This document shows, one piece after another, positions 31,567 through 40,339 of a DNA stretch of 64,000 nt. Below the pieces are notes generated by a model. That model did not search any database. It was not told the DNA's origin and was given only the letters and a program-made list of their open reading frames with translations. Both the position numbers and the translations under genes were made by a program. The stretch is taken from assembly GCF_016735595.1 (NCBI RefSeq), contig NZ_JAERRB010000012.1, forward strand, positions 1 through 64,000. Reading direction: 5' to 3'. Source of the stretch: Chryseolinea lacunae. GTDB taxonomy: Bacteria; Bacteroidota; Bacteroidia; Cytophagales; Cyclobacteriaceae. Position 1 is the stretch's first letter, and every line of letters begins with the position of its first letter.

Positions 31567-31946
31567 GGCTGTTTGGTTGGTTGAAACAATGTTTTAGACA
31601 TAATGACCGTCACCCGTGTCGTTTGTCAGGGCTGCCATGTCTTGTCTTTTCTATTCAGTTATCCGGTGTTCAGCAAACCTATAGCCTTTGTGTTGGGTTT
31701 TAGTTAAGGGCTTGCAAAAAGATGTTAACGAAATGTAAAAGTTTGTTTGGCACCAACCTGAACCTTGATAATTTGGAGATGCTTAGTTGGATTTAGGCGA
31801 TATCTGTTACTATTTTGTTATCCGGACCAGCAAAACCTATGGCGACCACATTGAGGGACAATTTTCATGGGCGAGAAATCGCTGCGAAGTTCCATATGCA
31901 AGTCACACTCTAAAATAATCAATAGCTCCACTTAAATCAGTTATCC
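31567..31946. other. Divergent intergenic region with promoter and imperfect repeats
   Basis: 380 bases between the BNR gene and the DUF5703 gene. It contains the conserved BNR promoter (31674-31740) and two imperfect direct copies of GTTATCCGG...CAGCAAAACCTATxGC at 31658-31686 and 31817-31843. The second copy has lost the proper TAnnTTTG -7 box on the minus strand, so it looks like a decayed duplicate. No gene is seen. Confidence 0.5.
31674..31740 (-). promoter_or_regulatory. Promoter of the second BNR-like gene
   Basis: On the minus strand TTAACT is followed after 20 bases by TAGGTTTG (31674-31681), the -7 box. The upstream block 31702-31740 matches 3192-3230. The -7 box to ATG distance is 108 bases, close to that of the paralogue, which supports a shared regulator. 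Confidence 0.6.
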
Positions 31947-34259
31947 ATGCGTGGGTTTAAAATTTTATTAGCGCTCATTCTTCTTTGCCATCACCAGCTA
32001 CTTCATTCTCAATCAATTTCCAAGTATAACATAATCTGGGATAGTCAGAGCAAAAACTCTGGAGAGTCGATGCCCGTTGGGGGGCATGATGTTGGGTGCA
32101 ACGTGTGGGTTGAAAATGGTTCTGTCTACCTGTATTTCGGTCGCAGCAACAACTTCGATGAAAACAATGCGCTACTGAAATCCGGGCGCATCAAGCTCGA
32201 CTTCTCCCCTAACCCTTTCCATGATGTGCGGCAGGAATTAAAACTGGAAAATGGTTTAATTGATATCACCGGATCCAATCATGAACTCAGCGCAAGTCTG
32301 AGGATCTGGGTTGAGGTTGACCGGCCTGCCATTCACATAGAGCTTACGTCTAACAAACCCATTTCAGGCCAAGCAGAATATCAGTATTGGCGATTTGAAA
32401 AGAAGCCTGTTATAACACGGTGGGTTGTGCCGAGCTTCATTGATTATCCGGGCAACGACATCTACTGGTACGCCGATTCAGTAAAAAATTCGCAAAACAA
32501 GATCATATTCTATCATCAGAACAATAACGATGATCTTGTTATCGACAAAGAAATCATTCAACAGGACATTCTACATCTAAAAGATTCTCTTTGGAATCCT
32601 CTGAAAGACTTTGTTTTTGGAGGAATGATGTCTGGTAAAAATTTGATCACCGGCAAGAAGGGAGACGGGAGCTACATCGGAACCCACTATAAAAGCAGCG
32701 CTCTTGTCACTAAAAATCCTTCTACAATTTTTAACCTGGACATTCTCATGCACTCGGGATATTACAAATCCAGTAAAGAATGGGAAAAGTCAGCTACCAA
32801 AATAGCAAGTGCCAAGACCGACACAAAATCTCTTTTCAAAACACATCAGAATTTCTGGAAGCATTTCTGGGAACAGAGCTACATCTTTATCAACAACGAC
32901 AAAGCAAATCCCTCCGATTCAATATGGCAGGTCGGGCGCAACTACACTATTTTCCGATACCAGATGGCGTGCAATGCGCAAGGCGAGTATCCCACAAAAT
33001 TTAACGGAGGTCTGTTCACATACGATCCGGCTTTAATCAACAATGCGTTTGCGTCCGACAACCCGGATTTCAGAGCATGGGGTGGCGGCGTGATGACAGC
33101 GCAAAATCAACGCCTGCTGTACTGGCCATTGCTCAAAACGGGGGATTTCAAAACCATGCCCCAACAATTTGATTTCTATCGACGATCGTTGAAAAATGCA
33201 GAGCTGCGCACGAAAGACTATTGGGGTCATGGCGGTGCCTGCTTTACAGATCAGATGAACCAGGCCGGCATTGTTTCCGGCAGGGAGTTTGGATGGAACA
33301 GACCGAAAGATTACGAACGCGGCCTGCAATACACGCCTTATCATGAATATTATTTTACCTCCCAGTTGGAATTCTCCTTCATGATTTTAGAGTATTATCG
33401 GTATTCAGGAAACGACATTGGCCCCTATATTCCATTCATCAAGTCGGCCATAAAGTTCTTTGACGAACACTACAGGTTTCGCGCTAAACAGAATTTTGGT
33501 ACTGAGTTTTCAAGCGACGGCAAGTACATCTTCTATCCGTGCATGGCGCTTGAAACGTATACGGGTCACGTAAAAAATCCTTCTGATGTGATCACAGCTT
33601 TAAATGTATTGACCAAAAGGTTACAACAACTTCCTCTGAAATATATTTCATCCAAAGAGAAAGAATACTATTCGGCCATGGCTTCGCGGTTACCAGAAAT
33701 TCCACTTCGTGAACGAAACGGACATAAAACAATTGCACCGGCAGAGCAATGGGATAAAATTATTAATATGGAGATACCCCAACTCTATCCTGTGTTTCCG
33801 TGGTCGGTTTACGGACTCGGCAAACCGAACTTGCAGCTCGCTATCGACACCTGGAACTATGGCGTTGACAATGCAAACCAAAAAGACTATATCAGCTGGC
33901 ACCAGGATGCCATATTTTGCGCGCGCATGGGACTCACAGACGAAGCCGCGACAATCACCGTGAAGAAACTAAAAAATGCCGGCCGAAGATTTCCTACGTT
34001 CTGGGGACCTGGTCACGATTGGGTTCCGGATCACAACTGGGGAGGAAGTGGTTCAATCGGCCTGCAGGAAATGCTGATTCAAACTACGGATGATCGAATT
34101 TTTCTATTTCCATCCTGGCCAAAAGCGTGGGATGTTTCCTTTAAACTTATGGCTCCAAATAACACAATCGTAGAGGCCACCTACAAGAATGGAAAAGTTG
34201 AAAAGCTTAGTGTGCTGCCGGCAGAACGCATGAAAGATGTTGTATTGATGAATCAATAA
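31947..34259 (+). CDS. DUF5703-type secreted glycoside-hydrolase-like protein
   Basis: 770 residues, signal peptide ending LLHSQS. The N-terminal part with YNIIWDSQSKNSGESMPVGG and VGCNVWVENGSVYLYFGRS is the DUF5703 beta-sandwich; a long helical domain follows (about 290-680; NFWKHFWEQSYIFIN, WGGGVMTAQNQRLLYWPLL), like the (alpha/alpha)6 toroid of GH95 and related families. The end WAPKAWDVSFKL-type region (WPKAWDVSFKLMAPN) resembles the C-terminal beta module of such enzymes. It is likely an exo-acting glycosidase, but substrate and mechanism are not known. It stands alone. Confidence 0.8.
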   Translation: MRGFKILLALILLCHHQLLHSQSISKYNIIWDSQSKNSGESMPVGGHDVGCNVWVENGSVYLYFGRSNNFDENNALLKSGRIKLDFSPNPFHDVRQELKLENGLIDITGSNHELSASLRIWVEVDRPAIHIELTSNKPISGQAEYQYWRFEKKPVITRWVVPSFIDYPGNDIYWYADSVKNSQNKIIFYHQNNNDDLVIDKEIIQQDILHLKDSLWNPLKDFVFGGMMSGKNLITGKKGDGSYIGTHYKSSALVTKNPSTIFNLDILMHSGYYKSSKEWEKSATKIASAKTDTKSLFKTHQNFWKHFWEQSYIFINNDKANPSDSIWQVGRNYTIFRYQMACNAQGEYPTKFNGGLFTYDPALINNAFASDNPDFRAWGGGVMTAQNQRLLYWPLLKTGDFKTMPQQFDFYRRSLKNAELRTKDYWGHGGACFTDQMNQAGIVSGREFGWNRPKDYERGLQYTPYHEYYFTSQLEFSFMILEYYRYSGNDIGPYIPFIKSAIKFFDEHYRFRAKQNFGTEFSSDGKYIFYPCMALETYTGHVKNPSDVITALNVLTKRLQQLPLKYISSKEKEYYSAMASRLPEIPLRERNGHKTIAPAEQWDKIINMEIPQLYPVFPWSVYGLGKPNLQLAIDTWNYGVDNANQKDYISWHQDAIFCARMGLTDEAATITVKKLKNAGRRFPTFWGPGHDWVPDHNWGGSGSIGLQEMLIQTTDDRIFLFPSWPKAWDVSFKLMAPNNTIVEATYKNGKVEKLSVLPAERMKDVVLMNQ

Positions 34260-34270
34260 ACACCTTCCAA

Positions 34271-35932
34271 TCACTTTCTGTATTGGTGGATCGCAGATTG
34301 AAGAAAGTTATAATAACTTTTCGGTTCGTACTCTGCCCCGATTGGTTTCGCCAGTAGTGCTTCATCACCAGGGTTCAGAAGAACATAAAACGGTTGCGAA
34401 TTTGAATTGAATTTGTTCGCCTGAAAATCGCTCCACTTGTTGCCAATGGTTTTGATTTTTTTTCCGCTGAAGGATGACACAAACTGTTCTTCTTCCGGCA
34501 GCGCCGTCTTGTCATCAACATACAGTTGTATGATGACGAGCTCGTCCTTTAATAGCCTGTATACGTCTTTGTCTGGCCATACCGACGCTTCCATCTTCCG
34601 GCAATTCACACAGGCGTGGCCGGTAAAATCCAGCATAACCGGCTTGCCTGCCATCTTCGCGAATGCGATACCTTCTTCATAGTCATAAGAAACATCAAGG
34701 TTTAGTGGCGCATGAAATATATCCGAATACCTGCGGGCTTTGTCTGCCTTGCCATCGTGTGCGCGATTTGCGCCGAATGAAGACGTATACAAATCAAAAT
34801 CCTGCGTTGCCTGTGGCGGTAGAAATGCCGAAATGGATTTCAAAGGCGCGCCCCATAAACCAGGAATCATATACAAGGTGAACGACAGCACGATCATGGA
34901 AAGCACCACCCTCGGCAGGCTTAGCGTTTGCAGCGGACTGTCGCCTGGGAAACGTATTTTTCCAAGCAGGTAAAATCCCAGGAATCCGAATATGACAATC
35001 CAAAGTGACAGAAAGACTTCCCTGTCGAACAGGTTCCAGTGATAGGCAAGGTCTACGTTGCTAAGAAATTTCAGTGCAAGAGCCAGTTCCAAAAAACCGA
35101 GTGTAACTTTCACGCTGTGAAGCCAGCCTCCGGACGAGGGCAGACTTTTTAGAAGGCTTGGAAACGTAGCAAAAAGTGAGAACGGTATTGCCAACGCCAA
35201 TGCAAAACCCAACATGCCAATGGCAGGTCCTAAAAGTTGTCCCATTGACGCCGCCTGCACCAGCAAGGTTCCTATTATTGGCCCCGTACACGAAAATGAT
35301 ACCACGGCAAGTGTAGCCGCCATAAAGAACAATCCCAGCAGGCCGCCCCGGTCTGCTTTACGGTCCAGCATGTTGGCAAGCGAAGACGGCAACGAAAGCT
35401 CAAAGGCACCAAAAAAGGAAAATGCGAATAGTACCAAAAGAGCAAAAAATGCAAAATTAAAAATCCCGTTGGTCGATAAACTATTGAGGGCATCGGCACC
35501 GAAAACAACCGTGATCAGGATACCCAGCAATACATATATTACTACAATGGAAAGTCCGTAGATGGATGCATGTATGACAGCCTTGCTTTTGTTGTGGCTA
35601 CTCTTTGTGAAATAGCTGACGGTGAAGGGCAACATCGGAAAGATGCAGGGCATCAAAAGCGCCGCAAAACCGCCGACGAAGCCGGCCATAAAGATTGCCC
35701 ATAACGAACTTTTATCGTTTGTGTTGCCAGCGTCATTTGACGCACTGATCGGCGCCCCGGCGTGTGTTGTGTCCTGAGAATTGGAGTGGACAGTGGCCTG
35801 CTCCTGAATCGGTTCTTCAACTATTTCCGTGAATTCCAGGTCCTCATATTGGAGGCTGTCCTGCGCATCCGCAGTGGCAGACATCAACCCGAAGATAAAT
35901 AGTATTGTTACTACTCTTGAAATGAATCTCAT
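34271..35932 (-). CDS. dsbD: Thiol:disulfide interchange protein DsbD lacking the alpha domain
   Basis: 553 residues. A signal peptide and acidic linker are followed by eight transmembrane helices with the paired redox cysteines in LLMPCIFPMLPF (about 97) and FSCTGPIIG (about 216). The C-terminal thioredoxin domain has HACVNCRK with CxxC near 442. It passes electrons from cytoplasmic thioredoxin to the periplasm. The usual N-terminal alpha domain is absent from this chain and is encoded separately just upstream (35943-36389), 10 bases away. Confidence 0.93.
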   Translation of the reverse strand: MRFISRVVTILFIFGLMSATADAQDSLQYEDLEFTEIVEEPIQEQATVHSNSQDTTHAGAPISASNDAGNTNDKSSLWAIFMAGFVGGFAALLMPCIFPMLPFTVSYFTKSSHNKSKAVIHASIYGLSIVVIYVLLGILITVVFGADALNSLSTNGIFNFAFFALLVLFAFSFFGAFELSLPSSLANMLDRKADRGGLLGLFFMAATLAVVSFSCTGPIIGTLLVQAASMGQLLGPAIGMLGFALALAIPFSLFATFPSLLKSLPSSGGWLHSVKVTLGFLELALALKFLSNVDLAYHWNLFDREVFLSLWIVIFGFLGFYLLGKIRFPGDSPLQTLSLPRVVLSMIVLSFTLYMIPGLWGAPLKSISAFLPPQATQDFDLYTSSFGANRAHDGKADKARRYSDIFHAPLNLDVSYDYEEGIAFAKMAGKPVMLDFTGHACVNCRKMEASVWPDKDVYRLLKDELVIIQLYVDDKTALPEEEQFVSSFSGKKIKTIGNKWSDFQANKFNSNSQPFYVLLNPGDEALLAKPIGAEYEPKSYYNFLQSAIHQYRK

Positions 35933-35942
35933 CGTAAACCTG

Positions 35943-36389
35943 CTACTTTACCGGAAGGCTGAACTCCACCTCATCGGGCGCCAAACATTGTATGTCGTTA
36001 CAAACCATGTAGGCAACTTTGCCTTTCACTGTTGGAGAACCGCCTAATTGGTTGATCCGCTGCTGGAACACAACGGAATTTTCGAAAAAGCTTAGCTTCA
36101 TCTTAAAGGCAGTCACAAACCTGGTGATGGGTTCGGGCTCGCTTGTCTTTCCGCTTAGTTTATAGTCGTTGGAGGTATTGAATGAGAAACTCGTTGGCTC
36201 GGGACCGCCATCCGGAACCGTTTGAGAATAGATGTGCCATCCCTTTTCCATCGTTGCCTTTATGAACACGATCGCTTCAGTGTTATTGATCCGTTTGGAG
36301 GCATAAGACCATTTTACGGGTTTCAAAATTTGTGCGAATGAAGTAGCGCATATTAGGAACATGGCTGCAATCAAGATTATCTTTTTCAT
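35943..36389 (-). CDS. Separate DsbD alpha (N-terminal) domain protein
   Basis: 148 residues, signal peptide ending CATSFAQ. The Ig-like fold of the DsbD alpha domain is visible (PVKWSYASKRINNTEAIVFI, GWHIYSQTVPDGGP), and the redox pair sits in YMVCNDIQCLAP as C-x4-C, near residues 128 and 133. It probably takes electrons from the membrane partner at 34271-35932 and reduces periplasmic thioredoxin-like proteins. Being in the same operon with a 10-base gap supports this. Confidence 0.88.
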   Translation of the reverse strand: MKKIILIAAMFLICATSFAQILKPVKWSYASKRINNTEAIVFIKATMEKGWHIYSQTVPDGGPEPTSFSFNTSNDYKLSGKTSEPEPITRFVTAFKMKLSFFENSVVFQQRINQLGGSPTVKGKVAYMVCNDIQCLAPDEVEFSLPVK

Positions 36390-36556
36390 GTTGGCTAAAT
36401 TCGTTTTGTTGTTAATTGTTCATCCGGAAATTGCTTCACAAGTCACCAAGTTTTTTACTGAGATCTTTAAATAATTACCAAATTTAAAAGGAAGTTAAAT
36501 AATACCTGCTTGAGAACAAACCGGCATTAAGCGTCTGGACATTCCGTATTTATGTC

Positions 36557-36637
36557 TCAAATGAAAGTACGATAACCATTTGGTGTCTGTCCAACTTTCT
36601 GCTTAAAATCGTGTGAAATGTCGGAGATGTCAATCTT
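36557..36637 (-). pseudogene. Fragment of an AraC-family regulator C-terminus
   Basis: The minus strand reads DISHDFKQKVGQTPNGYR and ends at TGA 36557-36559. This is the last helix of an AraC helix-turn-helix (SHFSRxFKKxxGxTPxxYR). A TAA closes the frame 27 codons upstream, and no more of the gene is present. It lies in the 309-base gap between the DsbD alpha gene and the Ig-like lipoprotein, which otherwise shows nothing. Confidence 0.65.
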
Positions 36638-36698
36638 TTAATAATCTCGATGGAATGCCTACCTTGCCGCGTTTATTTTAACTATCCCAATTAAAAAA

Positions 36699-38225
36699 AT
36701 GAAGAGCATCTTCCTGAAAGCACAGTTCGTGTTAGCCATTTCAACAATTTTTGTCCTTTCTTCGTGCAGTGATCAAAACGAGCCGTCACCAAACGTTATT
36801 CCGCCTGAGGTAATTTTATCTACGTCAACCCATTCCACGACCCTATGGAACACAGTGAAGCTTACTGTAACGTCCACAAGTGACAAAGGAATCGACAAAG
36901 TAGAGCTCAAAATTGATGGTGTAGCAGTCGGTGTGTCTACCACCTCACCCTATGAGTTTAGCTGGGATACACGCAATGCGACGGACGGGCTACACACCGC
37001 CACCGTCACTGTCACCGATAAATCCGGTGACGAAAAGATAACTGAATTTAAGCTGACGGTGCAAAATACGTTACTAGAGACCAAGATAGATGCAGGCATG
37101 CTGCGTAAAAAGCCAGATTGGGGATACGATGAGCGTGGTTTCATCTTCCTGTCTGATGAGCAGGGTAAAGTGATTATAGCGCAGGAGTTCAAAAACGGCG
37201 ACGTTATTTCCGTCAAGGTACCCTCTTTCGAAGGCGCCGAATTCACAATCAACGAAGTCATCGCCACGCCGTGGAACGCCGCTTATACTCTTACCACCAT
37301 CACCAGCACCACGCACGTAGGCCGAGGCAAATGGATACTGAAAAAGTCGACTCCCGGCAGCTCCTCCGGATCCGCCAATGTATCTTTTATCAATCGCGAC
37401 GCCAACCTCGACTATCTCCTCCATACAAATTATCTCACTTCCTATTTCCTCAACGGCACTACGGCCAGTGCCCTTAATTTGCTGACAAGTCCCAGCCTAC
37501 TTTATGTTACCAGCAAACCGAAAGATGGCAGCGGTATGACCAAGTACCATATATTCAGTTCGATTGTTGCGGGCGCCAATCCTAACGCCCTTGACCTCGC
37601 CCTGGTCAACAAGGACCTAACGCAAGAAACCATTAGTTTGCCTGAAGGTCGAACCAAAGGTTCACTCAATATTTATGGCCTGCACACCGCCAACAACACG
37701 AGCCAAATCTATGACATCGGCGCCCGGTATTCCGATGATACCAAAGGGAAACTAACCTTTCAATATCCTGCCGAAGGGTTTACCGGTTTCTTCGCAATGA
37801 TGAGGCTAACGGGACCAGAGTACAGCTCCTACAACGCTTCCAACTCCAAGAAGCCCTATGATCTCGTGCCGTTGGAGGGCACGCTCAATGCGTCGCTCGC
37901 CGGTCGCAAAGCAACGGTGTCTGCTACGGGTGCCATGGATCTGATTAATCTCAATTTGAGCCACAACCATCTCAACTGGACAATTTTCGCCGAAAAGAGC
38001 GCGACTACTATTGTTGTTCCCGAGATTCCGGCCATCCTCAACGATGTCGTCAACCTCAACGTTGATATTACCGATGCCGGGCTGACGATCACAGGTGAAG
38101 ACTTTCCACAAATCCAGGACTATAAAAGTTATCTCGACTTTGTTCGCGCGTCTACCCAAGGTTATAATGATCTTGGCGCTAACTACGAGGGGTTCAAACA
38201 ACTGTACAAAGACATCGACAACTAG
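36699..38225 (+). CDS. Lipoprotein with Ig-like domain, function unknown
   Basis: 508 residues. Lipobox LSSC with Cys near residue 24. Residues 38-125 form a bacterial Ig-like (Big_17-type) domain: KLTVTSTSDKGIDKVELKID and PYEFSWDTRNATDGLHTATV. The remainder, about 130-508, is beta-rich with no family that I recognise. The segment SFEGAEFTINEVIATP looks like a second sandwich. It is followed directly by a clear terminator and seems monocistronic. Confidence 0.75.
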   Translation: MKSIFLKAQFVLAISTIFVLSSCSDQNEPSPNVIPPEVILSTSTHSTTLWNTVKLTVTSTSDKGIDKVELKIDGVAVGVSTTSPYEFSWDTRNATDGLHTATVTVTDKSGDEKITEFKLTVQNTLLETKIDAGMLRKKPDWGYDERGFIFLSDEQGKVIIAQEFKNGDVISVKVPSFEGAEFTINEVIATPWNAAYTLTTITSTTHVGRGKWILKKSTPGSSSGSANVSFINRDANLDYLLHTNYLTSYFLNGTTASALNLLTSPSLLYVTSKPKDGSGMTKYHIFSSIVAGANPNALDLALVNKDLTQETISLPEGRTKGSLNIYGLHTANNTSQIYDIGARYSDDTKGKLTFQYPAEGFTGFFAMMRLTGPEYSSYNASNSKKPYDLVPLEGTLNASLAGRKATVSATGAMDLINLNLSHNHLNWTIFAEKSATTIVVPEIPAILNDVVNLNVDITDAGLTITGEDFPQIQDYKSYLDFVRASTQGYNDLGANYEGFKQLYKDIDN

Positions 38226-38232
38226 CAATTAA

Positions 38233-38272
38233 TATCCCGCCGACAAGGAACGTTCCCGGCGGGATTTTTTTT
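38233..38272 (+). terminator. Intrinsic terminator
   Basis: ATCCCGCC pairs with GGCGGGAT across a 16-base loop, followed by a run of eight T. It lies 8 bases after the stop of the Ig-like lipoprotein. Confidence 0.9.
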
Positions 38273-38280
38273 GCAACGAT

Positions 38281-38298
38281 AAACTACACTTGTAGTTT
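38281..38298. promoter_or_regulatory. Perfect 18-bp palindrome of BlaI/CopY-operator form
   Basis: AAACTACACTTGTAGTTT is fully self-complementary and contains TACAnnTGTA, the core recognised by BlaI/CopY-type repressors. It stands between the terminator and the 3' end of the broken gene at 38314-38597, so it controls no obvious start. It is part of a longer 23-bp match to 59584-59606. Confidence 0.4.
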
Positions 38299-38313
38299 GT
38301 TAGTTAAATACTA

Positions 38314-38597
38314 TTATCGTTGTACAACGGGCATGATAAACTCATTGTAAAAATGACTCGTCAATGTCTTGTATCCAGGAAGCGAACTGAAGCGATCGTT
38401 GTTCGTGATTTCTTTTTTTACGTCTTCCAGTGTGGCAGATGTATTTCCTGTGCTCAACAACACGAAAACAATGACACGATATTTCCTTTCACCGATGCCG
38501 TGGCGCTATTCTTCGTGCTGAAGTTCGTGAGGTCTGCTTTTGCCTGTGCCTGAAGTGTGCCCAACGAAAGGAATGTGAAGAGAATGCTATATCGCAT
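38314..38597 (-). pseudogene. Frameshifted small secreted-protein gene
   Basis: From ATG 38597 the minus strand encodes a signal peptide (MRYSILFTFLSLGTLQAQA), then KADLTNFSTKNSATASVKGN, and stops early at TGA near 38465. In the neighbouring frame the coding sense continues (VLLSTGNTSATLEDVKKEIT ... FIMPVVQR) to a TAA at 38314-38316. A one-base shift near 38475-38485 would join them into a protein of about 94 residues. No family was recognised. Confidence 0.55.
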
Positions 38598-38858
38598 AAG
38601 ATTTACGAGTCAAGGTTTAGTGAATTACCTGCAAAATAAGATTAATGAATTCGAGACGAAGATATTTCTGACCGTAAACATCGCGTCATTGATAACGTGC
38701 CTGCCACTCCAGACACCCTCGAACTAATCTTTGACGATCTGCTTATCTCTACTTACCTTTGCCACATACAGATACCTAAATATCTTTCTGCGTAGTTAGG
38801 TTTGACCTATGGTATTTTTTTGATGGTCCGTCTGTCTTAAGCACACTTTACATTGGGA
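38598..38858. other. Intergenic spacer
   Basis: About 260 bases between the broken gene and the S4-domain gene. No gene, terminator or convincing promoter seen. Confidence 0.35.
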
Positions 38859-39074
38859 ATGATGGAGAATTTTAAACTGAAGGAAGGCGAAGAGTTTATC
38901 GAACTCAAAAACCTGATTAAATTATTAGGTTGGGTAAACACCGGCGGCGAAGCCATGGCCCGCATCGACAACAAAGAGATCAAATTGAATGGCGAAGTCG
39001 AAACGCAAAGAAGGAAAAAAGTAAGAAGAGGAGATGTAGTGACGGCCGGCAGCAATCAGGCGCGCGTAGAGTAG
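38859..39074 (+). CDS. Small S4-domain RNA-binding protein (YbcJ-like)
   Basis: About 71 residues, a single S4 fold: EFIELKNLIKLLGWVNTGGEAM, then RIDNKEIKLNGEVETQRRKKV and RRGDVV, the exact order of the YbcJ/RlbA group. These bind structured RNA, probably in ribosome assembly or rRNA handling. The ATG at 38859 is chosen; the next codon but none between is also ATG (38862). Confidence 0.85.
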   Translation: MMENFKLKEGEEFIELKNLIKLLGWVNTGGEAMARIDNKEIKLNGEVETQRRKKVRRGDVVTAGSNQARVE

Positions 39075-39277
39075 CCATACTCAAAAAACGCGCAACGGCA
39101 ATGAAGGCTAAAGAAATAAAGACATTGTTTTTTGCTTTCCACCCATAAGTTAAAAGTCATCTACTTTCACCATCTCTATTAGGCGTTGTGTTTGATTTCG
39201 TTTAGAACAACTTAAAGCCAAGCTTATATCATTCTCTTAAATTATTTGCATAAACTATTATGTGAATTAAAACCTTT

Positions 39278-39293
39278 ATCGTAATTTTACGAT
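39278..39293 (+). promoter_or_regulatory. ArsR operator 1
   Basis: ATCGTAATTTTACGAT is a perfect 16-bp palindrome ending 9 bases before the arsR start, followed by an extra half-site ATTACGAT. A near-identical site occurs before the next gene at 39652-39667, which makes an ArsR operator the likely reading. Confidence 0.75.
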
Positions 39294-39302
39294 CATTACG
39301 AT

Positions 39303-39629
39303 ATGGGACTTACAAAAACAGAAGAATTCACCAAAACGCAGAATGAATTGGCGCTTCTGGCCAAGGCGCTTGGTCATCCTGCGCGGATTGCCATTCTTCA
39401 ATTTCTGATCAAGACCAAATCTTGCGTTTGTGGGGATATCGTGGACGAACTTCCGCTTTCACAATCAACGGTTTCCCAGCATCTGAAGGAGTTAAAAAAT
39501 GCGGGCCTCATCAAGGGTGACATTGATGGTCCAAGCGTTTGCTATTGTATAGACGAGAAAGCCTGGAACAAAGCGAAGAAGGCCATTGGCGACCTGTTCG
39601 AAACCTACAAAGGAGGCGACTGCTGCTAG
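39303..39629 (+). CDS. arsR: ArsR-family arsenic-responsive repressor
   Basis: 108 residues. Winged helix with LGHPARIAILQFL, the recognition helix LPLSQSTVSQHLKELKNAG, and a wing GPSVCYCID. Cysteines at 41 and 43 in KSCVCGDI are at the classic metalloid-sensing place (ELCVCDL in plasmid ArsR), and another pair ends the protein (GGDCC). Binding of As(III) or Sb(III) releases DNA. It heads the cluster arsR, arsenate reductase, acr3, monooxygenase, sigZ. Confidence 0.92.
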   Translation: MGLTKTEEFTKTQNELALLAKALGHPARIAILQFLIKTKSCVCGDIVDELPLSQSTVSQHLKELKNAGLIKGDIDGPSVCYCIDEKAWNKAKKAIGDLFETYKGGDCC

Positions 39630-39651
39630 CGCTATTTTTTTGGACCATTTG

Positions 39652-39667
39652 ATCGCAATATTACGAT
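39652..39667 (+). promoter_or_regulatory. ArsR operator 2
   Basis: ATCGCAATATTACGAT repeats the operator found before arsR with only two changes. It lies in the 59-base gap ahead of the arsenate reductase and suggests that the structural genes have their own ArsR-controlled promoter. Confidence 0.7.
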
Positions 39668-39688
39668 AACACTACAACCAATCAACCA

Positions 39689-40336
39689 ATGTCTACTACT
39701 ACAGAATCACGCGTGGCGTTTTATCAACCGCTTCGGGAAACCATCGAAGCGCTTGTAAAAAATTTCAACACAATTCCCGATAGCCGAAAAGCAATACTCA
39801 AACAGTTAACCGACTTCGTTGGGGATAAATTGAAAAAAAACGAGCCCATAGCGCTAATCTTCATTTGCACGCACAACTCGCGCAGAAGTCACATCTCACA
39901 GATCTGGGCACAAACTGCGGCGGCCTACTATGGCATTGGGAATGTTGTTAGTTATTCGGGGGGCACAGAAGCAACGGCATTCAACCCTCGCGCCGTGAAG
40001 GCCATGAAGGACACGGGCTTCAAGATCATTGCCACGTCGGAAGGAACGAATCCAGTATACGAAGTTTCGTTCTCGGACGAAGCAACTAAAATTGTCGCGT
40101 TCTCAAAGAAATATGATTCAAAAACAAATCCTCAGAAAGGATTTGCAGCCGTCATGACCTGTTCACATGCAGATGAAAATTGTCCGGTTGTCTTTGGGAT
40201 GGAAAAAAGGATCTCCCTCCCCTACAACGATCCAAAAGACTTTGATGACACACCTCAGGAGGCAGCGAAATATGCAGAAAGAGTGAGGGAAATCGGGACC
40301 GAGATGTTGTATGCGTTTTCACAAGTAAAACCTTAA
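39689..40336 (+). CDS. Arsenate reductase, low-molecular-weight phosphatase type
   Basis: 215 residues. The P-loop CTHNSRRSH (Cys about residue 60) has the CxxxxxR/S pattern of LMW protein-tyrosine phosphatases and thioredoxin-linked ArsC. Further cysteines in VMTCSHADENCP could be the resolving pair. An N-terminal extension of about 50 residues precedes the core and is common in the Bacteroidota form. It reduces As(V) to As(III) for export by the next gene, four bases downstream. Confidence 0.88.
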   Translation: MSTTTESRVAFYQPLRETIEALVKNFNTIPDSRKAILKQLTDFVGDKLKKNEPIALIFICTHNSRRSHISQIWAQTAAAYYGIGNVVSYSGGTEATAFNPRAVKAMKDTGFKIIATSEGTNPVYEVSFSDEATKIVAFSKKYDSKTNPQKGFAAVMTCSHADENCPVVFGMEKRISLPYNDPKDFDDTPQEAAKYAERVREIGTEMLYAFSQVKP

Positions 40337-40339
40337 CCG

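Noticed and set aside
38281-38298. Operator of the BlaI-like repressor at 60347
   Set aside because: That repressor's own sites have core CGACAnnTGTCG, not CTACAnnTGTAG, and no start codon is placed to be controlled here.
38320-38553. 77-codon plus-strand frame
   Set aside because: The opposite strand reads as a signal-peptide protein with one frameshift, which explains the region better.
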